Shown here piece by piece: positions 22,656 through 32,721 of a stretch of 37,157 nucleotides of DNA; the first letter of the stretch is position 1, and each line of letters starts with the position of its first letter. A program made the translations under genes and the position numbers. This stretch comes from Prevotellaceae bacterium (GTDB lineage Bacteria > Bacteroidota > Bacteroidia > Bacteroidales > Bacteroidaceae): contig JAQXRI010000094.1 of the NCBI GenBank assembly GCA_029218445.1, positions 1 through 37,157 of the forward strand, given 5' to 3'. The notes beneath the pieces were generated by a model, which was given only the letters and a program-made list of their open reading frames with translations, searched no databases and was not told the DNA's origin.

Positions 22656-24509
22656 ATGAAGTTACTTAGATCCTACATCGCCATCATTGGCTTGTTTGGG
22701 CTGACAACGTTCACTGCATGTTCTCCCGACTGGGGAGAGGCTGATCCGCCAGCAGCGAATCAGACCTATCCTACACTGGAAGAATTGAAGGTTGCCTACT
22801 CGTTTGAATACGAGGAGGGCGTTGAACCGTTGTCGGACTTCAACCTCGTCAATGGTGAGGTAGCAGAGGTCGTCCAGGACGACACTCTCGGTAGTAATGT
22901 CCTACATTTGGGCAGTGGTAGTTATGTGCGCACGAACAACCCCTTCAGGGGTACTTCGTTGCAGTCGGGTGCAGCCATAACCTTTAAGGTTAAGACTGAG
23001 GTGACATCGCCTTATGCAGCCTTGATGACTATTGGTGGCGAGCCTGTCGATTCATGCGGCAAGTTCTTCTTCACCGCCAACAGCCACTTGAGCTTCACGC
23101 CTGCCGACCCGCACGCTCTTCAGTCGAAGAGTCTCGACGTCAACAATCCCGCTTCGGTAAAGACCAACGCCATACCCGGCGGCGAGTGGCACTATGTTGC
23201 CCTGCAGATCAAGACCGACGGCTTCGTCATGTATGTTGACGGCTCAAAAGAGGCTGAGCAGACCTTCAAGCCCGAGCGTGACACACAGTTCAAGTATCAG
23301 GACATTATCGACCATCTCATGTCTGCACCTTATTTATATATAGCTGCAGGCAACGATTCTACACTGTGTGATGCCAAACTCGACGACATCAAGTTCTACC
23401 GCAACGAGCTGACTGAGAAGCAGTGGAACCAGACTATCGGCGGTGGTGCCAGTGGAGAAGGCGCATTTGAATATATTGTAGGCGACCCGATCACTACCGT
23501 CGGTGCTACCGACTGTTCAGCTGCTTGGTGGACGGAATTCTCCAACTACTTCCGTATTCCTGCCAATGGCTCGATGAAGTTCAAGTTCACCAACCACACA
23601 AGTGGCGTTGGCAACTGGAACAACTGGAATATTGCTCTGACCACCGACGATGAGCGCGGCGGAAGCGACTATGCCGAGTACGTTGTACTGCGTTCTGACC
23701 TCTATGGCTGGGGCGATGCCTACGGCTCGGGTTCATGGACAAATGAAGGCTATGGCGACTGGGATGCATTCCGTGCCGACATGGAAGGTGCTGTAGTTGA
23801 AGTGACAGTAACGCGTTCAGGCGAGAATACCATAATGGATGCCGTGGCTACGGCACCGAACGGAACTGTATATCGCGAGACCTTCACCACCAAGTGTGGC
23901 ACCGGCGACGACGTGATGCGCGTATTCTTCATCGTGGACGGCTCATGGATTCAGTTCGACACCGAGGGAACCGTTGCCCAGACACCTGTCGAGGTTGCTA
24001 CAACCGACATCGGTACATCTGACTGCAGCGCAGGCTGGTGGACTACATTCTCCGACTACTTCCAGATACCGGAAGGCCAGAGCCTGCATCTTGGCTTCGA
24101 GAACCACACAAGTGGTGTTGGCAACTGGAACAACTGGAACCTCTGCGTTTCAACCGACGACGAGCGTGGCGGTGCCGACTACCTCGAATACTTCGTGATT
24201 CGCTCTGACCTCTATGGCTGGGGTGATGCCTACGGCTCAGGCACATGGACCAGCGAGGGCTATGACGACTGGGATGCATTCCGTGCCAACATGGAAGGCG
24301 CCAACGTCTCGATCGACATCACACGCGATGGCGAGAACGTTACAGTAGATGCCGTAGCAACATGTCCTAACAACCATGTATATCGCGAGACATTTGCAAC
24401 GAAGTGTGGCGATGGTACACAGACGCTCAGAGCGTTCCTCATCGTCGATGGCTCTTATCTGAAGATGACACCTTCCGAGTGCTATCTGTACTCTCCATTG
24501 CTCAAGTAA
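22656..24509 (+). CDS. Surface lipoprotein: LamG/concanavalin-like domain plus two tandem Trp-rich domains (candidate surface glycan-binding protein)
   Basis: Lipobox TTFTACSPDW; jellyroll-like NVLHLGSGSYVRTNNPF...WHYVALQIKTDGFVMYVDG; two copies of DCSA(A/G)WW...NHTSGVGNWNNWN...RSDLYGWGDAYGSG(S/T)W. Confidence 0.85.
   Translation: MKLLRSYIAIIGLFGLTTFTACSPDWGEADPPAANQTYPTLEELKVAYSFEYEEGVEPLSDFNLVNGEVAEVVQDDTLGSNVLHLGSGSYVRTNNPFRGTSLQSGAAITFKVKTEVTSPYAALMTIGGEPVDSCGKFFFTANSHLSFTPADPHALQSKSLDVNNPASVKTNAIPGGEWHYVALQIKTDGFVMYVDGSKEAEQTFKPERDTQFKYQDIIDHLMSAPYLYIAAGNDSTLCDAKLDDIKFYRNELTEKQWNQTIGGGASGEGAFEYIVGDPITTVGATDCSAAWWTEFSNYFRIPANGSMKFKFTNHTSGVGNWNNWNIALTTDDERGGSDYAEYVVLRSDLYGWGDAYGSGSWTNEGYGDWDAFRADMEGAVVEVTVTRSGENTIMDAVATAPNGTVYRETFTTKCGTGDDVMRVFFIVDGSWIQFDTEGTVAQTPVEVATTDIGTSDCSAGWWTTFSDYFQIPEGQSLHLGFENHTSGVGNWNNWNLCVSTDDERGGADYLEYFVIRSDLYGWGDAYGSGTWTSEGYDDWDAFRANMEGANVSIDITRDGENVTVDAVATCPNNHVYRETFATKCGDGTQTLRAFLIVDGSYLKMTPSECYLYSPLLK
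23493..24002 (+). repeat. Domain repeat copy 1
   Basis: 510-bp period between copies; near-identical DNA around aaccacacaagtggYgttggcaactggaacaactggaa. Confidence 0.85.
24003..24506 (+). repeat. Domain repeat copy 2
   Basis: Same as copy 1. Confidence 0.85.
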
Positions 24510-24530
24510 TAAACCCAAAAACAGATTACG

Positions 24531-27500
24531 ATGAATAATATAATAAATAAGTTATTCCTGACCCTGACACTGATGCTCCTTTCAATGGGAGCATCAGCAC
24601 AGGAGAAGATAACCGTCACTGGTACGGTCGTTGACGGTACAGGTGAGACAATCATCGGTGCAAGCGTCATGGAAGTTGGAACAACCAACGGTACAGTGAC
24701 CGACTTCGACGGTAATTTCAAGCTTCAGGTGAAGAATGAGAATGCGCAAATACGCATCTCATACATCGGCTTTACCTCAAAGACTGTAAAGGTGAGCCGC
24801 ACTCCAATGAACATCACCATCGACGAGGACAACAAGACCCTTACCGAAGTCGTTGTCGTTGGTTATGGTGCCCAGAAGAAGGAGAGCGTCATCGGCGCCA
24901 TCTCACAGGTGTCGAGCAAAGACCTCCTCTCTACTCCTACCGCCAACGTTACGCAGGCCATTGCAGGTAAGATACCTGGCGTGGTAACTACACAGACTTC
25001 AGGTGCACCTGGTATGGACGACGCTTCAATCAACATTCGTGGTCGCGCTACATTCGCCGGCGACGGTTCGCCACTCGTAATGGTCGATGGCGTTGAGCGT
25101 GCCTTCTCCCAGGTTGCCCCTGACGACATCGAGAGCATCTCAGTACTGAAGGACGCTTCCGCTACAGCCGTTTACGGTGTGCGTGGTGCCAACGGTGTAA
25201 TCCTCGTTACCACAAAGCGCGGTAAGGAAATGAAGCCGGAAGTGAGCTTCACCGGCAACTTCATGTGGGGTACGGCTACACGTAAGCCAAACTACCTCAA
25301 CTCTTACGACTCGGTGACACTGCTCGAAGAGGCTCTGAAGAACGACGGACTCGCTTCGCAGTACAGCGCAGCCGACCTCGAAATGTACCGCAAGGCTTGC
25401 AACGGCGAGCTTTCGGGTGCCGACGCACTGCTCTATCCTAACGTTGACTGGTATGACGAAGTTCTCAACGACTGGGCTCCGTCGCAGCGTTACAATGTCA
25501 GCGTGCGTGGCGGTACGAAGCGTATGCGTTACTATGTTTCGGGTGAGATGTACAACCAGGGTTCGCTCATCAAGAATCTCAGCACCGACGAGTACGGCAA
25601 CTCTTCAAGCCCCGGCTACAACCGTTATGCGTTCCGTGCCAACATGGACTTCTTCCTCTCCAAGGACCTGACGTTCAGCGTTAACTTCGGTACCCGTTTT
25701 GAGAACCGCCACGGTTCCAACACCAACGAGTCAAGCACTTACTACGACGTGTTCGCTTACCTCAACCACACTCCGGGATGGCTCTTCCCTGTGTCTTACG
25801 AGGTGCAGAACGGTGAGGAAACCAAGACCCTCTATGCAGGTAATGCCAACTTCCAGAACAACATCGTGGCAGCATTGGCAAAGGGCGGATACTATAAGGG
25901 AACGGATACCATCAGCGAAATCAACCTCATTGCCGACTACAAGATGGACTGGCTTACCGAGGGACTGTCGGTTAAGGGAATGGTGTCGTTCGACTATGAC
26001 GCATACTATAAGAAGATTTTCGGACGTACTTACGCCACTTACGAGCTAAACGACCGAGATAACTATATGAGCCAGGATGCCTACAATAAGTATAATGTTG
26101 ACGGGCAACTCGCATACTCGAAGGAATCTTCTACAACATATAAGCTCTACATGGAGGCTCAGATTAACTACGCCCGCCGCTTTGGCAAGCACGACGTGAC
26201 GGGTATGGTGCTCTACAACCAGAATGACTATCGCTACAACTCAGAACTTGCAAAGCGTTATCAGGGTCTCGTAGGTCGTGTCACCTACGGCTACGACGAC
26301 AAGTACCTCTTCGAGTTCAACGCTGGCTACAACGGTTCTGAGAACTTCCTCAAGGGCAACCGTTTCGGTTTCTTCCCGGCATTCTCTATCGGTTGGCGAC
26401 TGACTCAGGAGAAGTTCATGGAGAAGACAAAGGACTGGCTGAACAACCTGAAGATCCGTGCCAGCTACGGTGAGGTAGGTAACGATATCTACAATGTAGG
26501 CGGTGTTGAGCAACGCTTCCTTTTCGAGGAGCACTGGATCAGCGCCAGCAACTACAACTTCGGCAACGGTACCGTTCCTGCATATTACGAGAGGCAGTAT
26601 CCTAACTATTTGGTGACATGGGAGCGTGCGAAGAAATATAATCTCGGTGTTGAGTTCGGACTGTTCAACGGAATGCTCAACGGTAACATCGACCTCTTCT
26701 ATGAGAAGCGCAAGGACATCCTTACCGAATATCTCTCACGTCCACAGTGGGTCGGAGTGACAATGGCTGCCGGAAACCTCGGAGAGACGAAGAACTCAGG
26801 TTATGAAATCGAGCTTCATCACAGCAACACCATTGGTAAGGAGTTCCGTTACAATGTGGGACTTACATACTCGCATGCAGCCAACGAAATCATTAGCATG
26901 GACGAGCCTGCAGGAAAGACCGACTACCGCAAGCGTGAGGGTCATCCTATCAACCAGTACTTCGGATTGATTTGCGAAGGCTTTGTCACCTCTGCTGATC
27001 TTGCCGATCCTAACTTCCCCGTCTCCACCTATTCAAATAATGTGCAGGTTGGTGACCTGAAGTACAAGGACATGAACAACGACGGCTTCATCGACGACCG
27101 CGATGAGACCTTCATCGGCTACAGCGACATTCCAGAGAACACCTACGCCCTCACTCTCGGCGCGACCTATAAGGGCTGGGGCTTTGAAGTGATGTTCCAG
27201 GGTGTTGACCACGTGTCACGCTACTACGACGCTGACGCCATGTACGCTTTCTACAACAATGGTAAGGCAAAGGACATCCACCTCGGACGTTGGAACCCGT
27301 CGCTCAGCGAGAGCGAGAACCTCGCCAACGCCACTTATCCGCTGTTGCACTACGGTTCTACAGGCGACCACAACCAGCGTCAGAACTCCTTCTTCCTGAA
27401 GAACGGTGCGTTCGTACGTCTGAAGAACGTCGAGCTGAGCTACACCCTGCCGGCATCATGGATTCAGAAGGCAGGCATGAGCAGCGCACGCATCTATGTC

Positions 27501-27620
27501 AACGGCAACAACCTCATCACTTGGGATCACCTCGACGGACTGGTTGACCCGGAGAGCAACGGCTCAAGCCGCTATCCTCTTCTGAAGACCTTCAACGTAG
27601 GTTTCAATGTTGTTTTCTAA
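24531..27620 (+). CDS. SusC/RagA-family TonB-linked outer-membrane protein 1
   Basis: CarboxypepD_reg-like domain, TonB box LTEVVVVGYGAQKKESVIGAI, plug SISVLKDASATAVYGVRGANGVILVTTKRG, C-terminal NVGFNVVF. Confidence 0.96.
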   Translation: MNNIINKLFLTLTLMLLSMGASAQEKITVTGTVVDGTGETIIGASVMEVGTTNGTVTDFDGNFKLQVKNENAQIRISYIGFTSKTVKVSRTPMNITIDEDNKTLTEVVVVGYGAQKKESVIGAISQVSSKDLLSTPTANVTQAIAGKIPGVVTTQTSGAPGMDDASINIRGRATFAGDGSPLVMVDGVERAFSQVAPDDIESISVLKDASATAVYGVRGANGVILVTTKRGKEMKPEVSFTGNFMWGTATRKPNYLNSYDSVTLLEEALKNDGLASQYSAADLEMYRKACNGELSGADALLYPNVDWYDEVLNDWAPSQRYNVSVRGGTKRMRYYVSGEMYNQGSLIKNLSTDEYGNSSSPGYNRYAFRANMDFFLSKDLTFSVNFGTRFENRHGSNTNESSTYYDVFAYLNHTPGWLFPVSYEVQNGEETKTLYAGNANFQNNIVAALAKGGYYKGTDTISEINLIADYKMDWLTEGLSVKGMVSFDYDAYYKKIFGRTYATYELNDRDNYMSQDAYNKYNVDGQLAYSKESSTTYKLYMEAQINYARRFGKHDVTGMVLYNQNDYRYNSELAKRYQGLVGRVTYGYDDKYLFEFNAGYNGSENFLKGNRFGFFPAFSIGWRLTQEKFMEKTKDWLNNLKIRASYGEVGNDIYNVGGVEQRFLFEEHWISASNYNFGNGTVPAYYERQYPNYLVTWERAKKYNLGVEFGLFNGMLNGNIDLFYEKRKDILTEYLSRPQWVGVTMAAGNLGETKNSGYEIELHHSNTIGKEFRYNVGLTYSHAANEIISMDEPAGKTDYRKREGHPINQYFGLICEGFVTSADLADPNFPVSTYSNNVQVGDLKYKDMNNDGFIDDRDETFIGYSDIPENTYALTLGATYKGWGFEVMFQGVDHVSRYYDADAMYAFYNNGKAKDIHLGRWNPSLSESENLANATYPLLHYGSTGDHNQRQNSFFLKNGAFVRLKNVELSYTLPASWIQKAGMSSARIYVNGNNLITWDHLDGLVDPESNGSSRYPLLKTFNVGFNVVF

Positions 27621-27645
27621 TAAATGATTCAAAAGACAATTAGAC

Positions 27646-29412
27646 ATGAAGAAATTTAATATATATGCTTTGGTCTTTGCAGGAGCCGTCACTCTCACTT
27701 CGTGTGAGGACATGTTCGGCAGTTTCCTCGACAAACAGCCAAGTAGCGACTTGACCAAGGAAGACGTGCTGTCGGACTATACAACGCTGATTTACAATCA
27801 CAACGACACCTACAACTTCCTTCTCCACGGAGCACAGCGCATCAATGACTCATGGCTCGATGCTGCCACCGACCTTGCAGAATGTGCCAAAGGTACTTCT
27901 GGCACACGTACGGCGTTCAACGTAGGAAACTACTACGGTTCTGGTGCTTCTGCGGAATTGGTAGATATATGGGAGAGCCGCTATCGCGCCATCCGTAAGT
28001 GTAACACTACCATTGAGACCCTTGAGGCTGACACCGACAACAAACTGCGTCCTTCCGAAACAGCCCTGGACGTTTATGTGGCTGACAAAAAGAAGAACAT
28101 TGCAGAGGCACGTTTCCTCCGTGCGTACTTCTATTGGGAGATGTTCCTGCGCTATGGTCCGGTGCCTCTCGTGACAACGACGCTTGATCCTAACGGCGAC
28201 TTGCTTACCGACTACAGCGAACGTCCTTCGACCAAGTCGTTTCTCGACTACTTGGTTAGCGAGGCTAAGGGCTGTGAGGCTGACCTGCTCGACTATCAGG
28301 GCACAGGTGAGGTTGACAAACCAACGGCACGCGCTTTCTACGTGCGACTGATGCTCTATATGGCAAGTCCGCGCTATGCTTCCACAACTGGTGTCACATG
28401 GGCACAGGTGGTAGATGCCGCAGAGGGCTTCATCCGTGACTTCGGAGGCAACTTCGCCCTCTATACCGAGGCTACAGGTGGCGTGAGCGCATACAACAAC
28501 GCTTGGCTGATGACTCCCTACAACGACAGCAACAAGGAAATCATCTTCTTCCGCAACGATGCTGCCATCGGATGGGATAGAATATATATCGACCAACCGG
28601 TAGGTGAAGGTGGCCAGGGCGGTCTCTGCCCAAGCCAGAACCTCATAGACATGTATGACATGGCTGACGGTTCAGCTCCTTTCACAAACTATGACGAAAC
28701 AGGAGCACCTGTCTATACCAACGGCAAGCCTACTGTGAATGCCGCCAGTGGCTACAGCGATGCGAAAATGTGGCAGAACCGCGACCCGCGTCTCGCCTCC
28801 ACAGTGCTTTACAACGGATGCCAGTGGGGTTATACCACTACCACAAAGACCAACGTCATCGACGTGGTATATGGTCATCGCGACAACCCAATCGGAAACC
28901 AGTATTCCACACCGACAGGCTACTACGTACGCAAGTACCAGCCGGAGACCATCCTCTCAAGCAACCATGGAGGTACAGCCCGCCGCCTGTGGAAGATCTT
29001 TACCTATAGCGAGCTGCTTCTCTCCTACGCTGAGGCTCTCAACGAGATTGAAGGACCAACCGACAAGGTTTGCGACCTGCTTGACCAAGTGCGTCATCGT
29101 GGAGGTATTACGGGAAATGTTGCCGACCGTATGGACTTGGTGACAAAGGACGCTATGCGTAACTTCATCCGCAAGGAGCGCACCATCGAACTTGCCTTTG
29201 AGGAGCACCGCTGGTGGGACGTTCGTCGCTGGAACGTTGCAGCCAAGGCTCTCGGACGCGACATCTACGGTGTTGACGTGGCAGCCGACGGCACTATAAC
29301 CCGCAAGGTTGCCCAAAGCCGCGTATGGCAGGACAAGTTCTATGTTTATCCTATTCCAGAGGAAGAGGTTTGGAAGATTGGAAATGACTTCCAGAACGAA
29401 GAGTGGAAATAA
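27646..29412 (+). CDS. SusD/RagB-family lipoprotein 1
   Basis: Lipobox VTLTSCED, EARFLRAYFYWEMFLRYGPVPLVTT, RKERTIELAFEEHRWWDVRRW, YPIPEEEV. Confidence 0.95.
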   Translation: MKKFNIYALVFAGAVTLTSCEDMFGSFLDKQPSSDLTKEDVLSDYTTLIYNHNDTYNFLLHGAQRINDSWLDAATDLAECAKGTSGTRTAFNVGNYYGSGASAELVDIWESRYRAIRKCNTTIETLEADTDNKLRPSETALDVYVADKKKNIAEARFLRAYFYWEMFLRYGPVPLVTTTLDPNGDLLTDYSERPSTKSFLDYLVSEAKGCEADLLDYQGTGEVDKPTARAFYVRLMLYMASPRYASTTGVTWAQVVDAAEGFIRDFGGNFALYTEATGGVSAYNNAWLMTPYNDSNKEIIFFRNDAAIGWDRIYIDQPVGEGGQGGLCPSQNLIDMYDMADGSAPFTNYDETGAPVYTNGKPTVNAASGYSDAKMWQNRDPRLASTVLYNGCQWGYTTTTKTNVIDVVYGHRDNPIGNQYSTPTGYYVRKYQPETILSSNHGGTARRLWKIFTYSELLLSYAEALNEIEGPTDKVCDLLDQVRHRGGITGNVADRMDLVTKDAMRNFIRKERTIELAFEEHRWWDVRRWNVAAKALGRDIYGVDVAADGTITRKVAQSRVWQDKFYVYPIPEEEVWKIGNDFQNEEWK

Positions 29413-29430
29413 TGCAAAAACAATCGTATT

Positions 29431-32400
29431 ATGAATATACAGAATATATATAATAAGGTGTCCGCATCAGCAAAGGCTCTGATGCTTACAGCACTTCTCG
29501 CCGTGTCGGCATCTGCTCTGGCACAGCAGACACAGGTGCTCAAAGGCCGTATAGTCAACAGTGCCGGTGAACCTGTTGTTGGTGCTGTTGTCAACGTGGC
29601 AGAGGAAAGCCGCATCGCCGTGACCGACAAGGATGGCTATTTCTCTTTGAAAAAGGTGGCAAAGACCGATGAGATCTGCGTCAGCTGTCTTGGCTACCAG
29701 AATGCCCAGGAGAAGGTGACCGCTTTCGACGGCAGTTTTGTCATAACCATGCAGGATGCGGTGAGCGACCTCGAACAAAACCTGCCTGTTCCTTTCGGTT
29801 CGGTGAAGAAAAAGGTTGCCACCGACTCACGTTCAGCCGTATCAGGAGAGAATCTCCAGAAACATCCTATAACCATCCTGCAGAATGCCTTCACCTCTGA
29901 GCTGAACGGTGTTCAGACCTACGAGTTCTCTTCTGAGCCCGGTTGGTCAGAAACATTGATGTATGTGCGTGGTATCCGTACCACCAACAAGAGTGCGCGT
30001 TCTCCACTCGTCATTGTCGATAATGTTGAACGTGACCTCTCGTTCCTCGATGCTTTCCCTATTGAAAGCATCACGGTTCTGAAGGATGCTGCCGCTTCTG
30101 CCATCTATGGCTCACGTGGAGCCAATGGTGTCATCATGGTGACAACTAAACGTGGTACTGCCGGTAAAACGAGGATTGACTTTACCCAGGAGATTGGTTT
30201 CCAGCAGATTAGCAACACTATGGAGAACCAAAACGCCTATAACACTGTCCTCACCCGCAACCGTGTCCGTTATCTCAGTGGCATGAGCCCAATGTACAGC
30301 CAGGAGCAGATTGCCAACTACAAGTTCGTTTCCGAGGGCGGACAGTTTGCAGAAGACGATATTCGCCGCTACCAGTATTTTGACACTAACTGGTCGGAGC
30401 AGCTCTATCGCGACAATTCGCCACAGTATCGCACCAACCTGCAGATTAACGGAGGTAACGACCGTGCCCGCTACTATGTCAGCTTCTCTTATCTCCGTCA
30501 GGAAGGTATGTGGAACACTGAAGGTACTGAAATGAACGAAGGTTATAGCACCCAGCACGTGCTTAACCGCTGGAACCTCCGCTCAAACATCGACATCGAC
30601 GTAACGAAGAACCTTAACGTCTCTCTCGACCTCGGCGGACGTATCGACAATATCTGCCAACCCACAGAGAGCGTGTTTAACCTTACCACGTTTGGTGTTG
30701 TAGAGGCAAACCCATTGGCTCCTACCCACAACCCTGACGGATCTATCTACTCCTCATCGACAGCCAACAACCCTGTCCGCTATCTCGGAGGTTCTGGTCT
30801 TGAGAAGAACCGTCGTCGCAATCTCTACTCTACGCTTAACGTAAAGTATGACCTCAGTGACTTGGTTAAGGGACTTGGATTGTTTGCCACAGTAAGCTTT
30901 GACGCTTACGAAACCTTCGAGTCAACTCAGTTTGCCTCTATTAACTCATGGAACTATGACTGGGACAATCTCTCGGTGACAGATGTCAATGATTTCACGT
31001 ATAGTCGCTATACGACATATTCCCCGTTGTCAAACCCATCTGCCAATCAGCGTAACTACTACTATAACCTCAACTCTTATGGAGGTGTAAGCTACAAGAA
31101 CCGCTTTGGTCAGCATGGCGTTGACGCCCGTGCATTCGTACGTTGGTATCGCAACGAGTTTGCTGGTTCTGACGATACTGTACGTCAGGCTGCATCAGCA
31201 ATCCGTAACCTGTCGTACAACGCTGCTCTTACTTATGACTATGCCAACCGCTACATCCTCTCCGCCAACTTCTCAAGAATGGCGAGCGACAACTTCTCAC
31301 CTAACAATCGTTGGGGCAACTTCTGGGGAGTAAGCGGAGGTTGGGTAATCTCCGAAGAGCCGTTTATGAAGAATCAGAACGTGGTTGACTTCCTCAAACT
31401 CAGGGCATCTTATGGTAAGGCTGGACAGAGCGACACTGGCGTCGGCCGTTATCCTTTCCAGAGCACTTATGCTGGTTCAAATGGCTATGGCTTCGGTTAC
31501 AACAACACATGGATTAATGGTTATGCAGAGAGCGTTATCGGTAACGAGAACAGCCTCTGGGAAGTGTCGAAGATGCTCAACGTAGGTCTTGACTGGGATC
31601 TCTGGAACAAGAAACTCTACGGTTCTGTTGACGTATGGAAGGAGTGGCGCAGCAACATCCTCGTCACACGTACCAACGTGCCGGAGTCGATACTCGGTAT
31701 CTCACAGGCAAAGGATTCCTACGGTAAGGTTGAAAGCCACGGATATGAAGTAGTGTTGGGTCATCGCAACAAAATAGGTGACTTCAAGTATTTCGTTGAG
31801 GGTCAGCTCACGTTCGCAACCAACAAGGTCATCGACATTGATGAGGTTGACCCACAGGTAGAATGGCAGCGTAAAGCTGGTCATAGAATCTACGACGAGA
31901 CGACTGTCGCCAATCTGTATCAGAATGGTCAAAGTCAGGCTTCTGGTATCGGCGGATGGTATGCTTACGAGTTCGTACAGTGGGCTTCTAACCCTGACCT
32001 CATTGCAACATCACAGCAGGATGCTATCGACCATCCGGAAAAGTACCCTTACAATGCAGCCTCTAATGGAAGCCAAGCGTTGGGAACGGCAGTGTTCAAG
32101 GATTTGAACGGTGACCGTATGATTGACTCCAAGGACATGGCACCTACGACCTATACCATGATTCCAGAACTTATCCCAACAATTAAGTTCGGTTTCGACT
32201 GGAAAGGCTTCGACTTCAGTATGACGGTCAATGCTTATCTGCGCCGCTCGGTATTCCTCTCGCCAGCCATGACCTTCAGTGGATGGAGTAACTTGGCAAC
32301 GCATGAGGTGACAAAGTCATGGGGTTACTATACCGACGACCCTAACGACCCGAGAAATGTCAATGCGGCTTATCCACGTCCTGTATGGGGTGGTTTCAAT

Positions 32401-32700
32401 GCTATTGACTCTGACCGTGGCGGTGGCTATACCGATGGTGAGCTTGCAACTTATATGAACGATATTTGGATTAAGAGTGGAAACTATTGGTCTATCAAGA
32501 ATATTGAGGTGGGATACTCTCTTCCTCAAAACTTGATTTCAAAGTTATGGATGACCAAGTGCCGTCTGTACTTCAGCGCATACAATTTGGCCACATTCAG
32601 CGATCTTCCTGACGGACTTGACCCTGAAAAACCAATGAGTTACTGCTGGTGGTATCCAAAGACCCGCTCGTTCACGTTTGGTATTAATATTGGTTTCTAA
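29431..32700 (+). CDS. SusC/RagA-family TonB-linked outer-membrane protein 2
   Basis: LKGRIVNSAGEPVVGAVV, SITVLKDAAASAIYGSRGANGVIMVTTKRG, C-terminal FTFGINIGF. Confidence 0.95.
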   Translation: MNIQNIYNKVSASAKALMLTALLAVSASALAQQTQVLKGRIVNSAGEPVVGAVVNVAEESRIAVTDKDGYFSLKKVAKTDEICVSCLGYQNAQEKVTAFDGSFVITMQDAVSDLEQNLPVPFGSVKKKVATDSRSAVSGENLQKHPITILQNAFTSELNGVQTYEFSSEPGWSETLMYVRGIRTTNKSARSPLVIVDNVERDLSFLDAFPIESITVLKDAAASAIYGSRGANGVIMVTTKRGTAGKTRIDFTQEIGFQQISNTMENQNAYNTVLTRNRVRYLSGMSPMYSQEQIANYKFVSEGGQFAEDDIRRYQYFDTNWSEQLYRDNSPQYRTNLQINGGNDRARYYVSFSYLRQEGMWNTEGTEMNEGYSTQHVLNRWNLRSNIDIDVTKNLNVSLDLGGRIDNICQPTESVFNLTTFGVVEANPLAPTHNPDGSIYSSSTANNPVRYLGGSGLEKNRRRNLYSTLNVKYDLSDLVKGLGLFATVSFDAYETFESTQFASINSWNYDWDNLSVTDVNDFTYSRYTTYSPLSNPSANQRNYYYNLNSYGGVSYKNRFGQHGVDARAFVRWYRNEFAGSDDTVRQAASAIRNLSYNAALTYDYANRYILSANFSRMASDNFSPNNRWGNFWGVSGGWVISEEPFMKNQNVVDFLKLRASYGKAGQSDTGVGRYPFQSTYAGSNGYGFGYNNTWINGYAESVIGNENSLWEVSKMLNVGLDWDLWNKKLYGSVDVWKEWRSNILVTRTNVPESILGISQAKDSYGKVESHGYEVVLGHRNKIGDFKYFVEGQLTFATNKVIDIDEVDPQVEWQRKAGHRIYDETTVANLYQNGQSQASGIGGWYAYEFVQWASNPDLIATSQQDAIDHPEKYPYNAASNGSQALGTAVFKDLNGDRMIDSKDMAPTTYTMIPELIPTIKFGFDWKGFDFSMTVNAYLRRSVFLSPAMTFSGWSNLATHEVTKSWGYYTDDPNDPRNVNAAYPRPVWGGFNAIDSDRGGGYTDGELATYMNDIWIKSGNYWSIKNIEVGYSLPQNLISKLWMTKCRLYFSAYNLATFSDLPDGLDPEKPMSYCWWYPKTRSFTFGINIGF

Positions 32701-32721
32701 TCAATGTAATCAGAAAAGAAT

